Below are positions 17,348 to 29,265 of a stretch of 64,000 nucleotides of DNA, in pieces. The notes under the pieces are model-generated. The model had not been told where the DNA came from. It was given only the letters and a program-made list of their open reading frames with translations, and did not search any database. Each line of letters starts with the position of its first letter. Positions within the stretch are counted from its first letter, which is position 1. Source of the stretch: DASRHD01 sp035485575 (GTDB lineage: Bacteria; Verrucomicrobiota; Verrucomicrobiia; Opitutales; Opitutaceae); the NCBI GenBank assembly GCA_035485575.1, contig DATHNW010000025.1:1-64000 (forward strand). The letters are read 5' to 3'. Position numbers and translations under genes: made by a program.

Positions 17348-17431
17348 GGCTTGGATTTTCGCGGAACCGCGAGACGCAAGGACTTTCAGGTCTGATTGCC
17401 ATGGCGTTTTTCGAGTCGTCGCAGCCCGGCG

Positions 17432-18556
17432 TCAATTTTCATCCTCCTCATTTGCCCTGGCCCGCACCGGCACCGGTGCGCCCGTGAGCGCGGCAAGCCT
17501 CTCCTCGAAGTCGGCCCGCTGGAGCGCGGTGATGAACTCATCAAACCCGCCTTCCATGACCTGCGGCAGATTGTAGAGCGTCAGGCCGATGCGATGGTCC
17601 GTCACCCGGTTCTGCAAAAAATGGTAGGTGCGGATGCGCTCGCTGCGGTCGCCGGTGCCGATCTGGCTGCGGCGCGTGGCGGCATACTTGGCGCGCTCCT
17701 CGTCCTCACGCCGCTGAAGCAGGCGGGAACGGAGCACCGTCAGGGCCTTCGCTTTGTTCTTCAGCTGCGAACGCTCGTCGGCACACGTGACAATGAGGCC
17801 GGTGGGCTTGTGGCAGATCTGCACGGCGGAATCGGTCGTGTTCACCCCCTGCCCGCCCGGGCCGCTCGCCCGGGTCACGGTGATTTCGAGGTCGGCCGGA
17901 TCGATCTGCAGATCCACTTCCGCGGCCTCGGGCAGCACGGCCACCGTCACGGTCGAAGTATGGATGCGGCCGTTGGCCTCGGTCACGGGCACGCGCTTTA
18001 CTCGATGCACACCGCTCTCAAACTTGAGCTGGCGGTAGACATCGGTGCCGGTGATGAGGAAGATCGCCTCCTTGAAACCACCGCGCTCGCTCGGGCTGGA
18101 ACTCATCGGCTGGATTTTCCAGCCGCGGCCTTCCGCGTATTTCGCATAGGCGCGCGCGAGTTCCGCCGCAAAAAGCGCCGCTTCCTCGCCGCCGGTGCCC
18201 GCGCGGATTTCAAACACCGTGTTGCGCGAGTCGCTCGGCTCGGAAGGGATCATCGCCGCAAGCAGGGCGGTGCCGAGCGTGGCGCGCTTTTTCTCCAGCT
18301 CCGGCAGCTCGGCCGCGGCAAGTTCGCGCAGGCCGGCGTCGGCCGCGGGATCGCGCGCGAGCACCTGCGCCTCGGCCAGCTCGCGGCCGAGCTTGCGGTG
18401 CGCCCGGTGGTCGGCCACCAGCTGCGTGAGCTTCTGCTGCTCGCGCGAGACCTCGGCTGCACGGCGCGGATTGGCATAAAACGACGGCTCCGCCATCTGC
18501 GCGTCGAGTTCCTCAAGGCGGCGTTGAAAAAGGGCGATGTCGGGAAGTTCGTCCAT
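17432..18556 (-). CDS. prfA: Peptide chain release factor 1
   Basis: From ATG 18556 the product has 374 residues. The peptidyl-tRNA hydrolysis motif G-G-Q is in ASGPGGQGVNTTDSAV (about residue 232), and the class I release-factor PCRF domain with FEIRAGTGGEEA precedes it. RF1 recognises UAA and UAG stop codons. The upstream frame to 18667 is rejected because RF1 proteins start with a sequence like MDELPDIALFQRRLEEL. It heads the prfA-prmC pair and is divergent from the HAD gene. Confidence 0.96.
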   Translation of the reverse strand: MDELPDIALFQRRLEELDAQMAEPSFYANPRRAAEVSREQQKLTQLVADHRAHRKLGRELAEAQVLARDPAADAGLRELAAAELPELEKKRATLGTALLAAMIPSEPSDSRNTVFEIRAGTGGEEAALFAAELARAYAKYAEGRGWKIQPMSSSPSERGGFKEAIFLITGTDVYRQLKFESGVHRVKRVPVTEANGRIHTSTVTVAVLPEAAEVDLQIDPADLEITVTRASGPGGQGVNTTDSAVQICHKPTGLIVTCADERSQLKNKAKALTVLRSRLLQRREDEERAKYAATRRSQIGTGDRSERIRTYHFLQNRVTDHRIGLTLYNLPQVMEGGFDEFITALQRADFEERLAALTGAPVPVRARANEEDEN

Positions 18557-18666
18557 GAAACGGAAAAACGCGGGCGGCGATTTGCGAATTGCGCGGGCCG
18601 CGGGTTGCGGCTTGTGTGACGGCGAGAGATACGCGAGGCGGCTGCGCCTAGCGGTGTTGATCAGCA

Positions 18667-19695
18667 ATGCCCACGACGCTTTTCACGCAAAACATCATCG
18701 CCTGCATCTGGGATTTCGACAAGACCTTAATCCCCGACTACATGCAGTCGCCCCTCTTCCGCCGCTACGGCCTCGATGAGGCGGTATTCTGGGCGGAGAC
18801 CAACAGCCTGGCCGCGGCCTACCACAAGCGCGGCTACCGCATCGCAAGCGAGATCGCCTACCTCAATCACCTGCTTACGTACGTGCTCGCCGGCCGGCTG
18901 CCGGGCCTGAACAACAAAATCCTGCGTGAATGCGGCACGGAGATAAAATTCTATCCCGGCCTGCCGAAATTTTTCGACCTGGCCAAAACCTTCGCCCGCG
19001 AGAAGGAGACCTATCGCAAGCACGAAATCCGGCTCGAGCATTACATCGTCAGCACGGGGCTGGCAGAAATGATTCGCGGGAGCGCCATCGCCGCCCATGT
19101 GGACGGCATCTGGGGCTGCGAATTCATCGAGAATCCCCTCCAGCCGGGCTTCATGAAGCAGCGCGAGCTCGACATCCCCGCCGAGGCGGAAATCGCACAA
19201 ATCGGCGTGATGATCGACAACACGACCAAGACGCGCGCCCTGTTTGAAATCAACAAAGGCACGAACAAAAACCCAGCCATCGACGTCAACGCCAACATCA
19301 CGCCGGAGGACCGCCGCATCCCGTTCCAAAACATGCTCTACATCGCCGATGGGCCCAGCGACGTCCCGAGTTTCTCCGTCGTGAAAAAAGGTGGCGGCAT
19401 GGCCTACGGCATTTACAACCCGGCCCGCGCCGATGAATTCGCGCAAAACGACAAATTGCGCGAGGTCGGCCGCATTGATCATTACGGCCCGGCGGACTAC
19501 ACGGAGGGCAGCAGCACGTCGCAGTGGCTGCGTCTGCACATCCACGCCATCTGCGACCGCATTGTGGCCGACCGCGAAGTCGCCGTCGCCCAGCGTGTCT
19601 CGCGCCCACCGCGGCATTTAAACCCGTCCCCCGATGAGGATGCTCCGCGCCGCGTCCAGAAGCCGCCCAAGCAGGCGACGTTTCTCGAAGAATAA
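18667..19695 (+). CDS. HAD-superfamily hydrolase
   Basis: The 342-residue protein starts with motif I of the HAD superfamily, WDFDKTLIPDY (nucleophile and acid/base Asp pair). The acidic motif IV region reads YIADGPSDVPSF. Between them lies a cap domain of about 200 residues. HAD enzymes are mostly phosphatases; the substrate cannot be told from sequence. The C-terminal 40 residues are basic and proline-rich. The start overlaps no neighbour and is the only good ATG. Confidence 0.85.
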   Translation: MPTTLFTQNIIACIWDFDKTLIPDYMQSPLFRRYGLDEAVFWAETNSLAAAYHKRGYRIASEIAYLNHLLTYVLAGRLPGLNNKILRECGTEIKFYPGLPKFFDLAKTFAREKETYRKHEIRLEHYIVSTGLAEMIRGSAIAAHVDGIWGCEFIENPLQPGFMKQRELDIPAEAEIAQIGVMIDNTTKTRALFEINKGTNKNPAIDVNANITPEDRRIPFQNMLYIADGPSDVPSFSVVKKGGGMAYGIYNPARADEFAQNDKLREVGRIDHYGPADYTEGSSTSQWLRLHIHAICDRIVADREVAVAQRVSRPPRHLNPSPDEDAPRRVQKPPKQATFLEE

Positions 19696-19713
19696 CGGGC
19701 CGCAGACGGCGGG

Positions 19714-20169
19714 CTACTGCCCCGTGCTGGCAACTTCGTTGCTCTTGATGCGATCGACGAGGTTTTGCACCTGCTCGGCGTAGGCATGGCTGGCCGAGGG
19801 CGCCCGGCCGCCCAGGACAGAGTCGAGGCCCGCATTCCATGCCATGGCGATATTGTAAGGCGTAGGCGCCAAGCCAGCCTGCGCCAGACCGTCCTTGATC
19901 CATTCGTAATGCTTCACGGCCACTTCATCCGAATACTGGCGGTTGATCGCCTGGTAAAACGGCCGGCGCGAATACATGCGCCAAGTGGACTGGCGGAATT
20001 GATACGGCCCGAGCTCGCCATGTGGACCAAGACGCGTGCTGTCATGTGGATTTTCCACCCAATGGATGGCCTCAAGCGTCTCCCAGCGATCAGCCGCACG
20101 GAGCCCTGTCCCAGCGACGAGGCCGAGGACGCAAACGAGAGTCATTAACAGTTTTTGCCGCGCTTTCAT
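19714..20169 (-). CDS. Secreted lysozyme-fold (transglycosylase-like) protein
   Basis: From ATG 20169 the product has 151 residues with a signal peptide (MKARQKLLMTLVCVLGLVAGTGLRA). The mature part contains AIHWVENPHDS, with a candidate catalytic Glu, then LGPYQFRQSTW and YNIAMAWNAGLDSV, as in lysozyme-like/SLT folds. It may cut peptidoglycan. The longer frame to 20271 was rejected because it lacks a signal peptide at the true N-terminus. It converges with the HAD gene. Confidence 0.7.
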   Translation of the reverse strand: MKARQKLLMTLVCVLGLVAGTGLRAADRWETLEAIHWVENPHDSTRLGPHGELGPYQFRQSTWRMYSRRPFYQAINRQYSDEVAVKHYEWIKDGLAQAGLAPTPYNIAMAWNAGLDSVLGGRAPSASHAYAEQVQNLVDRIKSNEVASTGQ

Positions 20170-20361
20170 GACATCGAAAATTAGGCGGCGGATAACTGAC
20201 ACTGCCCCTGACGCTGTAAAGCTATTTGACCAAAACACGCCAAATTGGCGCGAAAATTTACGAGTCTTCATGGTCTTCGTGCAGGTTGCGAGTTGCGTGG
20301 CGGGAGGGTTAGACCAGCGAAATTCCTGCAGGTTCTGCGCGATGCTCGCGAATTGTTTGCA

Positions 20362-23082
<2,721 letters not shown>

Positions 23083-23097
23083 GCGACAAAAATGAAA

Positions 23098-23820
23098 TTA
23101 AACCGACAACCCTTCCATCGCCAGTTTTTCGAGAATAAACTCGGCCACCGCGCGCTTCGGCGCCGGCCCGAACGCCCACTGGCCGCCGGTACGGGACAAC
23201 AGCAGCACGGCGTTGTCCTCCGCCTCCATGCCCGTGCCGGCCTGGCTCACGTCGTTGGCCACAATCCAGTCGAGTTTTTTTTCCGCGAGCTTGCGCCGCG
23301 CCGAGGCCTCGATGTTCTGCGTCTCCGCCGCAAATCCGGCCACGACTTGCCCGGGGCGCTTGCGCGCCGCGAGGGTCTTTAGAATGTCCACCGTCTGCAC
23401 CAGTTCAAGCGTCGTCCCCTCGCCCGACGGGGATTTTTTCATTTTTTCCCCCGCCGGAATCTTCGGCCGGAAATCCGCCACCGCCGCCACGGCAATGAAC
23501 AGGTCGCACTCCGCAAACAGCGGCTCGCAGGCGGCAAACATCTCCGCGGCCGAAATCACGCGATGCAGGGCCGCATCCGGTGGCGGCGGCAGGGCCACCG
23601 GCCCGCTCACGAGGTCTACGCGCCAGCCCCGCGCCATGGCAGCCCAAGCCAGCGCATAACCCATACGACCGCTCGAGCCGTTGCTCAAAAAGCGCACCGG
23701 GTCGAGATGCTCGCGCGTCGGCCCGGCGGTGATGAGGCAGCGGAGCGATTTTTTCACGCCACCATTAAAAAACGCACCCGGCGCCACCGCAACCGTTAAC
23801 CATCCTCCCGTTGCCGGCAT
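23098..23820 (-). CDS. coaB: Phosphopantothenate-cysteine ligase (stand-alone CoaB)
   Basis: The protein has the CoaB/DFP signature LITAGPTREHLDPVRFLSNGSSGRMG and the downstream VAAVADFRPK and VANDV motifs. It joins cysteine to 4'-phosphopantothenate in CoA synthesis. There is no attached CoaC flavoprotein domain, so CoaC must be encoded elsewhere. ATG 23820 gives 240 residues; a GTG at 23757 would give the shorter N-terminus seen in many CoaB proteins and is a real alternative. It lies 21 bases after the anti-sigma gene. Confidence 0.92.
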   Translation of the reverse strand: MPATGGWLTVAVAPGAFFNGGVKKSLRCLITAGPTREHLDPVRFLSNGSSGRMGYALAWAAMARGWRVDLVSGPVALPPPPDAALHRVISAAEMFAACEPLFAECDLFIAVAAVADFRPKIPAGEKMKKSPSGEGTTLELVQTVDILKTLAARKRPGQVVAGFAAETQNIEASARRKLAEKKLDWIVANDVSQAGTGMEAEDNAVLLLSRTGGQWAFGPAPKRAVAEFILEKLAMEGLSV

Positions 23821-23841
23821 GAGCCCTGCCCTGCCGCCGGC

Positions 23842-24567
23842 TCACAAAAGTGCGCGCAGCGCAGCCGGATCGGCCGACGTCGCCACGACATAAATGTGCC
23901 GTGCATCCGCCCATTGCTCGGCCGACCAGCCGTCCTGCCGCGCAAGATGCGGAGCCGTGGCGGCAGCCAGTTGGGGAAAATCCGCCCGCTGCGCCACATA
24001 GATGTGGAATTCGCTGCCGCCGCGCTCAAAGCAGATTTCGATCACGTCATGGCCACTGAAGCTCAGCGTGCGGCAACCCGTCGTGCGCAGCCTGGCAAAG
24101 TCGATCGGCAGCCCCGCCGCAAGCCGCGTGGCCGGGTTTTCCAGCACCTGCTTCAGCTCGGCCGCCGCCTCGCCGTGGCCGCCATGCTTTTCAAAGCGCG
24201 CATCGTGCAGCGCGAAAGCCGTCAGCGGCTCCATCGGCGCCGCTGTTTTCAGCCTCCAGGTGGCCAGGCCGAGCAACAGCGCCACGCTCGCTGCAACCGC
24301 GAACCACACCGGCCAGCGCGACGTCTCGCGCGAGGCCTGGCTGACGCTTGCGCCGGCAAGGATCGCCTCCCGCAAGCCCGGCGGAGGCGCAATCGTGCGC
24401 AGCTTTTCCGCCACCACCAGGTCAAAGGCCTGCTCGCGCGCAAACCATGCGCCCAGCGCCGGATCCCGCTGGGCCTGCCCCAGCGCCTCGGCAAAAGCCG
24501 GAGTGGCCGCATCCCGGCCGCCCGGCCGGTAGGCACGCAGAAGAAACTTGGCCTCGTTGTTATTCAT
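23842..24567 (-). CDS. Putative anti-sigma factor (membrane)
   Basis: The 241-residue protein starts with a short helical cytoplasmic domain (MNNNEAKFLLRAYRPGGRDAA) and has one membrane helix, PVWFAVAASVALLLGLATW, at about 100-118. An extracytoplasmic domain follows. Its ATG overlaps the stop of the ECF sigma gene (ATGA), the usual arrangement for a sigma factor and its membrane anti-sigma. There is no obvious HxxxCxxC zinc motif. The function is inferred from topology and neighbour, not from a family match. Confidence 0.7.
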   Translation of the reverse strand: MNNNEAKFLLRAYRPGGRDAATPAFAEALGQAQRDPALGAWFAREQAFDLVVAEKLRTIAPPPGLREAILAGASVSQASRETSRWPVWFAVAASVALLLGLATWRLKTAAPMEPLTAFALHDARFEKHGGHGEAAAELKQVLENPATRLAAGLPIDFARLRTTGCRTLSFSGHDVIEICFERGGSEFHIYVAQRADFPQLAAATAPHLARQDGWSAEQWADARHIYVVATSADPAALRALL

Positions 24568-25115
24568 GGCTGTTGGCGTTGTTTGAAGTCGGTGAAGGCC
24601 ACCACCTTGGCCTGCCCTACGGCCTCGCGCCGGGCCAGAGCCGCCCGAAGCTGGGTTTTGCCCCGCGAGAGACGGGACATGACCGTGCCAATGGGCACGT
24701 CGAGCGCCGTGGCGATTTCGAGATAGGACAGATCCTCCAGATAAAACAGGGTGAGCGGCGCGCGAAAAACCTCGTCTACCTCTTGCAATGCCTCGATCAC
24801 CAGCGCGGCATCCATCCGCTGCACCCGGTCGGTTTCCTCCGCCGGCAGATCGGCCTCCCCGGGCGGCAGATCCTCGACCGAGGTCACACGCGCCTCCCGC
24901 CGGCGGCCGCGCAGGAATTCCCGGTAAAGCGTCGTGAAGAGCCATGACTTGGCTTTGCCGGCATCGCGCAGCGCGTGGCCCTTGGTCGCCCAGATGAAAA
25001 ACGTCTGTTGCACGAGATCCCCCGCGTCAGCCGGGTTTTTCGCCAAGCTGAGCGCGAAGCGATAAAGCGGCGCGTAATGCGCATCGACCAGTTGCGTGAA
25101 CGCCTCGTGGCTCAT
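24564..25115 (-). CDS. ECF RNA polymerase sigma factor
   Basis: The 183-residue protein has region 2 (MSHEAFTQLVDAHYAPLYRFALSLAKN...DLVQQTFFIW) and region 4 (LSYLEIATALDVPIGTVMSRLSRGK), the two conserved parts of ECF sigma factors. ATG 25115 is preferred; the frame runs on to 25322 but with no family likeness. It heads a tight run of genes (anti-sigma, coaB, GH63). The upstream gap of about 200 bases is shared with the tRNA gene on the other strand and should hold its promoter. Confidence 0.92.
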   Translation of the reverse strand: MSHEAFTQLVDAHYAPLYRFALSLAKNPADAGDLVQQTFFIWATKGHALRDAGKAKSWLFTTLYREFLRGRRREARVTSVEDLPPGEADLPAEETDRVQRMDAALVIEALQEVDEVFRAPLTLFYLEDLSYLEIATALDVPIGTVMSRLSRGKTQLRAALARREAVGQAKVVAFTDFKQRQQP

Positions 25116-25317
25116 TGGTGATGAGAGCGATGAAGTCCGGCAATTATTTCCGCATTCTTGCGACCCGCCGAAGAATAGCGATGCCAATGAATTTGGCCCG
25201 GCCGGCAGCCCATCCTGCCAGTCCCAGCGCAAACCCGGCCAGGGCGGGCCAAAAACCGCCAGAGATTGCCGTTGACGCCATCCGCCGCCGACATTTGCTC
25301 TCACGTTTCGTGCCAAT

Positions 25318-25393
<76 letters not shown>

Positions 25394-25431
25394 TTCTGGA
25401 ATGGGCGAAGTGCAGCAGAAATGCAGCAAAA

Positions 25432-25716
25432 TTAACGCTTGGGCGGAGGCAATTTGGCCTTTTGCTCAGTCTTATTTGTTGACCGGCGATCAAGCGTCTT
25501 GGATGCCGTCGAATCCCTCCAGATACGCGAAGCACAAAAATCCGGGTGTGCACGCCACCAAGCATCGAGATCTGCAATCGTACAGTAACGGCCGGTAAAA
25601 GGAGCGCCAGCCCTCTTCATCGCGTACACGGTCCAGACGGAGACATTAAGGATGGCAGCCGCTTCCTTGCCATTTAATCGTCGCATTTCCGCGTCATTAA
25701 TTGGCACGAGGTGCAT
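25432..25716 (-). CDS. Excisionase-like helix-turn-helix protein
   Basis: The 94-residue protein has a MerR/excisionase-type winged helix near its N-terminus (RRLNGKEAAAILNVSVWTVYAMKRAGAPF...CTIADLDAWWRAH). Such proteins direct recombinases or act as small regulators in mobile elements. It ends 39 bases from the tRNA-Phe end, a typical place for an integration-module gene. No integrase is adjacent; the nearest tyrosine recombinase is at 32047. The basic C-terminal tail is low-complexity. Confidence 0.75.
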   Translation of the reverse strand: MHLVPINDAEMRRLNGKEAAAILNVSVWTVYAMKRAGAPFTGRYCTIADLDAWWRAHPDFCASRIWRDSTASKTLDRRSTNKTEQKAKLPPPKR

Positions 25717-25869
25717 AATCAGCGTCCAAAGATGAGCCCTTGGTTGAATTTCATATCATATCAGTCTAGCGCAAAACCGTTGTTTTCCGTGGGCTCAGTC
25801 GAAGATTTTTTTAATCGTTATTGGATAATGACCTATAAGCATAAATCTGCAGCATTACCTCAAAAGTGC

Positions 25870-27141
25870 TCAAATGACGGCCTTACAAACTGAGCTCATG
25901 CGCTTGAACCCCCCATCTGACGTGGACGCGTAAATTTCGTAGTCAAAATCCCCCCGCCCGGCCAAAAGACGCCAAAATCTCTCTTTGGCAGCGAGATTCG
26001 CAGCATATTCGGGATCATTGGTCAGACCGGCAATTTCAATGACGACGCTCCTGCCAGCCCGCATTTCGATGAAATCAGGGCGCCAGCGTCTGCGCAGTCC
26101 TTCCGCCAAAGCCAGGGCCGGACGTTCCGCGAGGGGCTGCAGCAGCGGCATGATTGCGCGATTGTTCAAAATTTTGATCGGCGCCCGGCCCTGCGCCCAC
26201 GCCTGCTCAAGCCAGCGGCGTTCAGCGGTGGACTCCACCGGGCAGACCCTTTGCTCACAGGCCGCGACCGGATACAGGAAAAGCTTCAGTAATCGGGTGG
26301 CTGCGGCATTTGCCTGCGTCAGGCCCGTAAAAAAATACGGCCCCGGCACTTCTTCGCCAAAAATATGGTGGACGCCAGAAAGTTCAAAATTCGGCTCTAG
26401 CTGGAACCGTGGCAGCCTTTTCCAGTTTCGCGCAGAAATTGTGGCACGCACCGGCGTGCCTGCAGAATCTTTTTCGAAACGCAGTTCGTCACTTACTCCC
26501 CAAAACGGCTCAACCTCCTGTCTTCTAGCCAGGTCGATCAATCGGGAAGAAATTCTGGCCTGTCCGTTCCTTTCTTCGACCCTAGCCATTGCGATCTGAT
26601 CAGCAAACCCACCCAGAATTTCCCCACTGCTGGGACTGCGAAACAGATGCTTATCGCCATCGGGCGAAGGCAAAACGGCCCCAATATAGGCCTTGGCCAG
26701 CAGGTGCCCGATCATGCCGCCAAACGTGCGAATCGTTCGCCCGGTCTCGCCATCGATTTCTGTGTTCGCCTCATTGTCCTGCGTCACATCCCGGCCCGTG
26801 GACGCTGATGGGGCCAACATTTCAAAAATCGTGGCGGCCAGCTCCACCTCGCGGCTTTGCGGAGATGAATCCTGCCTTTGGTTCAGAAAACAGCCATCGC
26901 TGTGCGGATGGAACACCGATTTACGCTTGAGATAGTAGCGTCGTGAATTTTGCAGACAGCAAATCTCGAGAGGCAACACCGCCGAGGCACGGCACAAACA
27001 GGTCACAGCCACCCCACTCCGATAAGCTTCCGACAAAACCTGTTGAATTTCGAAGCCTAGTTCGCCCTCGCAGGAGGAGAGATGGAAAGACCGCCCGCCG
27101 ACGGTGAAACCGCTTTCAATCGATGTCGATTTGAGGAGCAT
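25870..27141 (-). CDS. DUF1173-like protein of a mobile element
   Basis: The 423-residue protein has an N-terminal cysteine-rich motif, CLCRAS...CCLQNSRRYYLKRK...HPHSDGC, that looks like the start of DUF1173 proteins found on plasmids and integrative elements. The C-terminal region, RRRWRPDFIEMRAGRSVVIEIAG, has the feel of a PD-(D/E)xK nuclease fold (D, then E-I), but this is not proven. Its ATG at 27141 overlaps the end of the upstream gene by 26 bases, so the two are co-transcribed. No function is established for the family. Confidence 0.6.
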   Translation of the reverse strand: MLLKSTSIESGFTVGGRSFHLSSCEGELGFEIQQVLSEAYRSGVAVTCLCRASAVLPLEICCLQNSRRYYLKRKSVFHPHSDGCFLNQRQDSSPQSREVELAATIFEMLAPSASTGRDVTQDNEANTEIDGETGRTIRTFGGMIGHLLAKAYIGAVLPSPDGDKHLFRSPSSGEILGGFADQIAMARVEERNGQARISSRLIDLARRQEVEPFWGVSDELRFEKDSAGTPVRATISARNWKRLPRFQLEPNFELSGVHHIFGEEVPGPYFFTGLTQANAAATRLLKLFLYPVAACEQRVCPVESTAERRWLEQAWAQGRAPIKILNNRAIMPLLQPLAERPALALAEGLRRRWRPDFIEMRAGRSVVIEIAGLTNDPEYAANLAAKERFWRLLAGRGDFDYEIYASTSDGGFKRMSSVCKAVI

Positions 27142-28288
27142 GGTGAAACATTGGCTCAGCCGCCTCGATCAATTCTTCGGCGGCCTCGTTGTAGCCGGGC
27201 ACGACCGATGACTTTGCCGGGGCCAAAACTAAACTCTGGCCAGGTGTTTTGGGCTGCACCCTATCCGGTTTTATCACACCCGGTGAAACCAGCGTGATGC
27301 GTCGTTCCATCCGCGCCAGTATCGGGCGGATTTCTGGAAGGATATTCCTGCGGGAGAATTCGTCCGCCTGCTGCGCCAGACTTTTCAGGCAACTGAAATG
27401 TCTCATCCGCGCCTTGGGCATTTCCCGCGGCGGACGTTTCGGCGTCTTGCGCTCAGCACAAATCCGGTCGTTGGCCCAGCGCACATTCCCGTGCCAGAAG
27501 AGAGTACCGTGGGCCAGGTGTGATCGAACCTTTCCACCTTCGTACTCATGGTATTTTAATAGAATGCATTCTTCATCGTGCCTGATGATGGGCCGAGCTG
27601 AAATGATGGAGTGATAGCCGGCCAGAAGCTGGCATCGCTCTTCCACGGAAAATGGCCGGCCATCCTTGTCCTGTAATTTGCGAATCAGAAAGGGAATGGC
27701 GTCATATTGCATGATGTCCAAAAGCCTGGCCGAAATTCTTTTTGAGGCTCCGTTCCATGGTCGAAAACGCAGTTTCTCCTCCGGATCAGACCAGTCGTGC
27801 TGCCGATTTGTCGCCAACCGCCACGCCCGAACACGCGCTTCATCGCGCGAGACAAAAAACGGATACAGCTTTTTCCCGGTTGGAAGATGGATGTTGCCTA
27901 GGCCCGAATGCAATGCCGTCCGACGAAACAGATGTCCCCGGGCTGGCGGTTCATTGTGCAGAACGTCGACCCGCGCCAGATCCGAAGGTGCAATCCCCGG
28001 AAGCAGCATGCTGATGCCCTCGTCCCAAATCGCCATCGCAACGTCATCCGGTAGGATTTCGGACCAGGCCAGAATCACGCCCAAATATGGATTTGGGGTA
28101 TCGGCCGACTCCGTCAAAAACTGGAATACCCTCCATTCCAGCCGATCGATGTCCTCTGGACGGATGCGAGGCACTGGACGGGGTTGCCGGCCACGCGGGT
28201 CCGAGCGCGGATATTTCCCGGCGATTGGGTTGGAAAGATAGGCTTCCTTTGTACAGGGGCATTCGTTACCGAAAAATTTTATGTTCAT
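27116..28288 (-). CDS. Unknown protein in mobilisation-like operon
   Basis: From ATG 28288, preceded by GAAGG and overlapping the upstream stop by four bases (ATGA), the product has 390 residues. I do not recognise a family. Visible features are an N-terminal Cys pair (ECPCTKE) and His-rich stretches (VLHNEPPARGH, LAHGTLFWHGNVRW) that could bind metal. Position between a ribbon-helix-helix-like gene and a DUF1173-like gene suggests DNA-processing or transfer work, perhaps a divergent relaxase, but no relaxase motif can be shown. Confidence 0.65.
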   Translation of the reverse strand: MNIKFFGNECPCTKEAYLSNPIAGKYPRSDPRGRQPRPVPRIRPEDIDRLEWRVFQFLTESADTPNPYLGVILAWSEILPDDVAMAIWDEGISMLLPGIAPSDLARVDVLHNEPPARGHLFRRTALHSGLGNIHLPTGKKLYPFFVSRDEARVRAWRLATNRQHDWSDPEEKLRFRPWNGASKRISARLLDIMQYDAIPFLIRKLQDKDGRPFSVEERCQLLAGYHSIISARPIIRHDEECILLKYHEYEGGKVRSHLAHGTLFWHGNVRWANDRICAERKTPKRPPREMPKARMRHFSCLKSLAQQADEFSRRNILPEIRPILARMERRITLVSPGVIKPDRVQPKTPGQSLVLAPAKSSVVPGYNEAAEELIEAAEPMFHHAPQIDID

Positions 28289-28680
28289 CCTTCGGCCTTT
28301 CGCTCCGCCGCGAGCAATGTGCATACCTCGCGCAATTTTGCTTCGACCATGCTCAATGCTTCCGACAAATCGGCGTGAACCAGCGTAAGCGACGCCAGCG
28401 GGTAATGGCTGACAAGTTTTTGAAGTTCCCGCAGGCTTGCGTAGGTACCTGCCAGCATCCGAGCCGCTTCAAAAATTGGCGCGTTGGCTTTGATGGAATG
28501 TTTTCCCCGCGGCGACTTGTCGTTCAACGAAGGCACATTGGCGGTGATCAGCTCGCGGATTTTCGCGCCGACCCGTCGGCCGTAGAGCCGGCGTAATTCG
28601 GTGAGCATTTCGCTGCTGATTTTCAGCACCAAAACCCGATGAAAGCGTTTTGTCCTCTGATTCGTCTTGGGCATTTTCAT
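28285..28680 (-). CDS. Ribbon-helix-helix-like mobilisation accessory protein
   Basis: This 131-residue basic protein has an N-terminal pattern, RFHRVLVLKISSEMLTELRRLYG, that suits a ribbon-helix-helix DNA-binding domain as in MobC-type relaxosome proteins. Helical leucine-rich segments follow (ELQKLVSHYPLASLTLVHADL). A GTG at 28695, overlapping the upstream stop, is an alternative start. It is translated just before the 390-residue unknown gene. The MobC assignment is an inference from length, charge and neighbours. Confidence 0.55.
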   Translation of the reverse strand: MKMPKTNQRTKRFHRVLVLKISSEMLTELRRLYGRRVGAKIRELITANVPSLNDKSPRGKHSIKANAPIFEAARMLAGTYASLRELQKLVSHYPLASLTLVHADLSEALSMVEAKLREVCTLLAAERKAEG

Positions 28681-28691
28681 GGCGGGAAGTA

Positions 28692-29018
28692 TCACTTCAT
28701 TATTTCTAGCGGTCTGTGGGGCTGTAATTGCTGAAAATTGAGGTCGAGTTCCTCCTGCCGACCAGTCGTCGCTGCTGGCTGTGCCTTCTGCGCCCTGCCC
28801 TTTTTGATTTGGTTGAGCCTTTTTTTCAGCGAAAAGGGATCGGCCATTTCACGGCTCAAAAGGGCCTTCGCGCGCTCCAATTCGCCGGGCAGAAAATAAA
28901 ACGCCGTCATTTTTCCGCCGCATGACCCCCATTCGGCCCGTGCCTTCGCCAATCGGGCTTTATCTTTTTCACGTCTTTGTTTCCTGGTCTGTTTCTTCAT
29001 TTTCATGCGCACCCTCAT
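28692..29018 (-). CDS. Small basic protein, first gene of the mobilisation-like operon
   Basis: From ATG 29018 (29006 is also possible) the protein has about 108 residues. It starts with a strongly basic helix (KKQTRKQRREKDKARLAKARAEW) and contains FYFLPGELERAKALLSREM. I know no family. It overlaps the next gene and shares its strand, so it belongs to the same transcript. The longer frame to 29165 has no start support. Confidence 0.5.
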   Translation of the reverse strand: MRVRMKMKKQTRKQRREKDKARLAKARAEWGSCGGKMTAFYFLPGELERAKALLSREMADPFSLKKRLNQIKKGRAQKAQPAATTGRQEELDLNFQQLQPHRPLEIMK

Positions 29019-29265
29019 TATAGCGCAAAAGTGATCATTTCCGCGCGGCCTCTGTGCGATTTTGAGCCCCCGCTTCCAGCCACCCCATTCCGCGAGGTCT
29101 GGAATTATATCGCACCAAGGGTTCGGACACGCGCGGAGCACCCGTGAAAACCATGCTGACGGCACGCACGGTATGAGCTCAGAAATGGCGATGAATCCCT
29201 CTTATCTTGCCTCGAGGCTATCCTGCCCCAAACGCGCACGGCCAATAGGGGCCTAGCCGGCCGCA

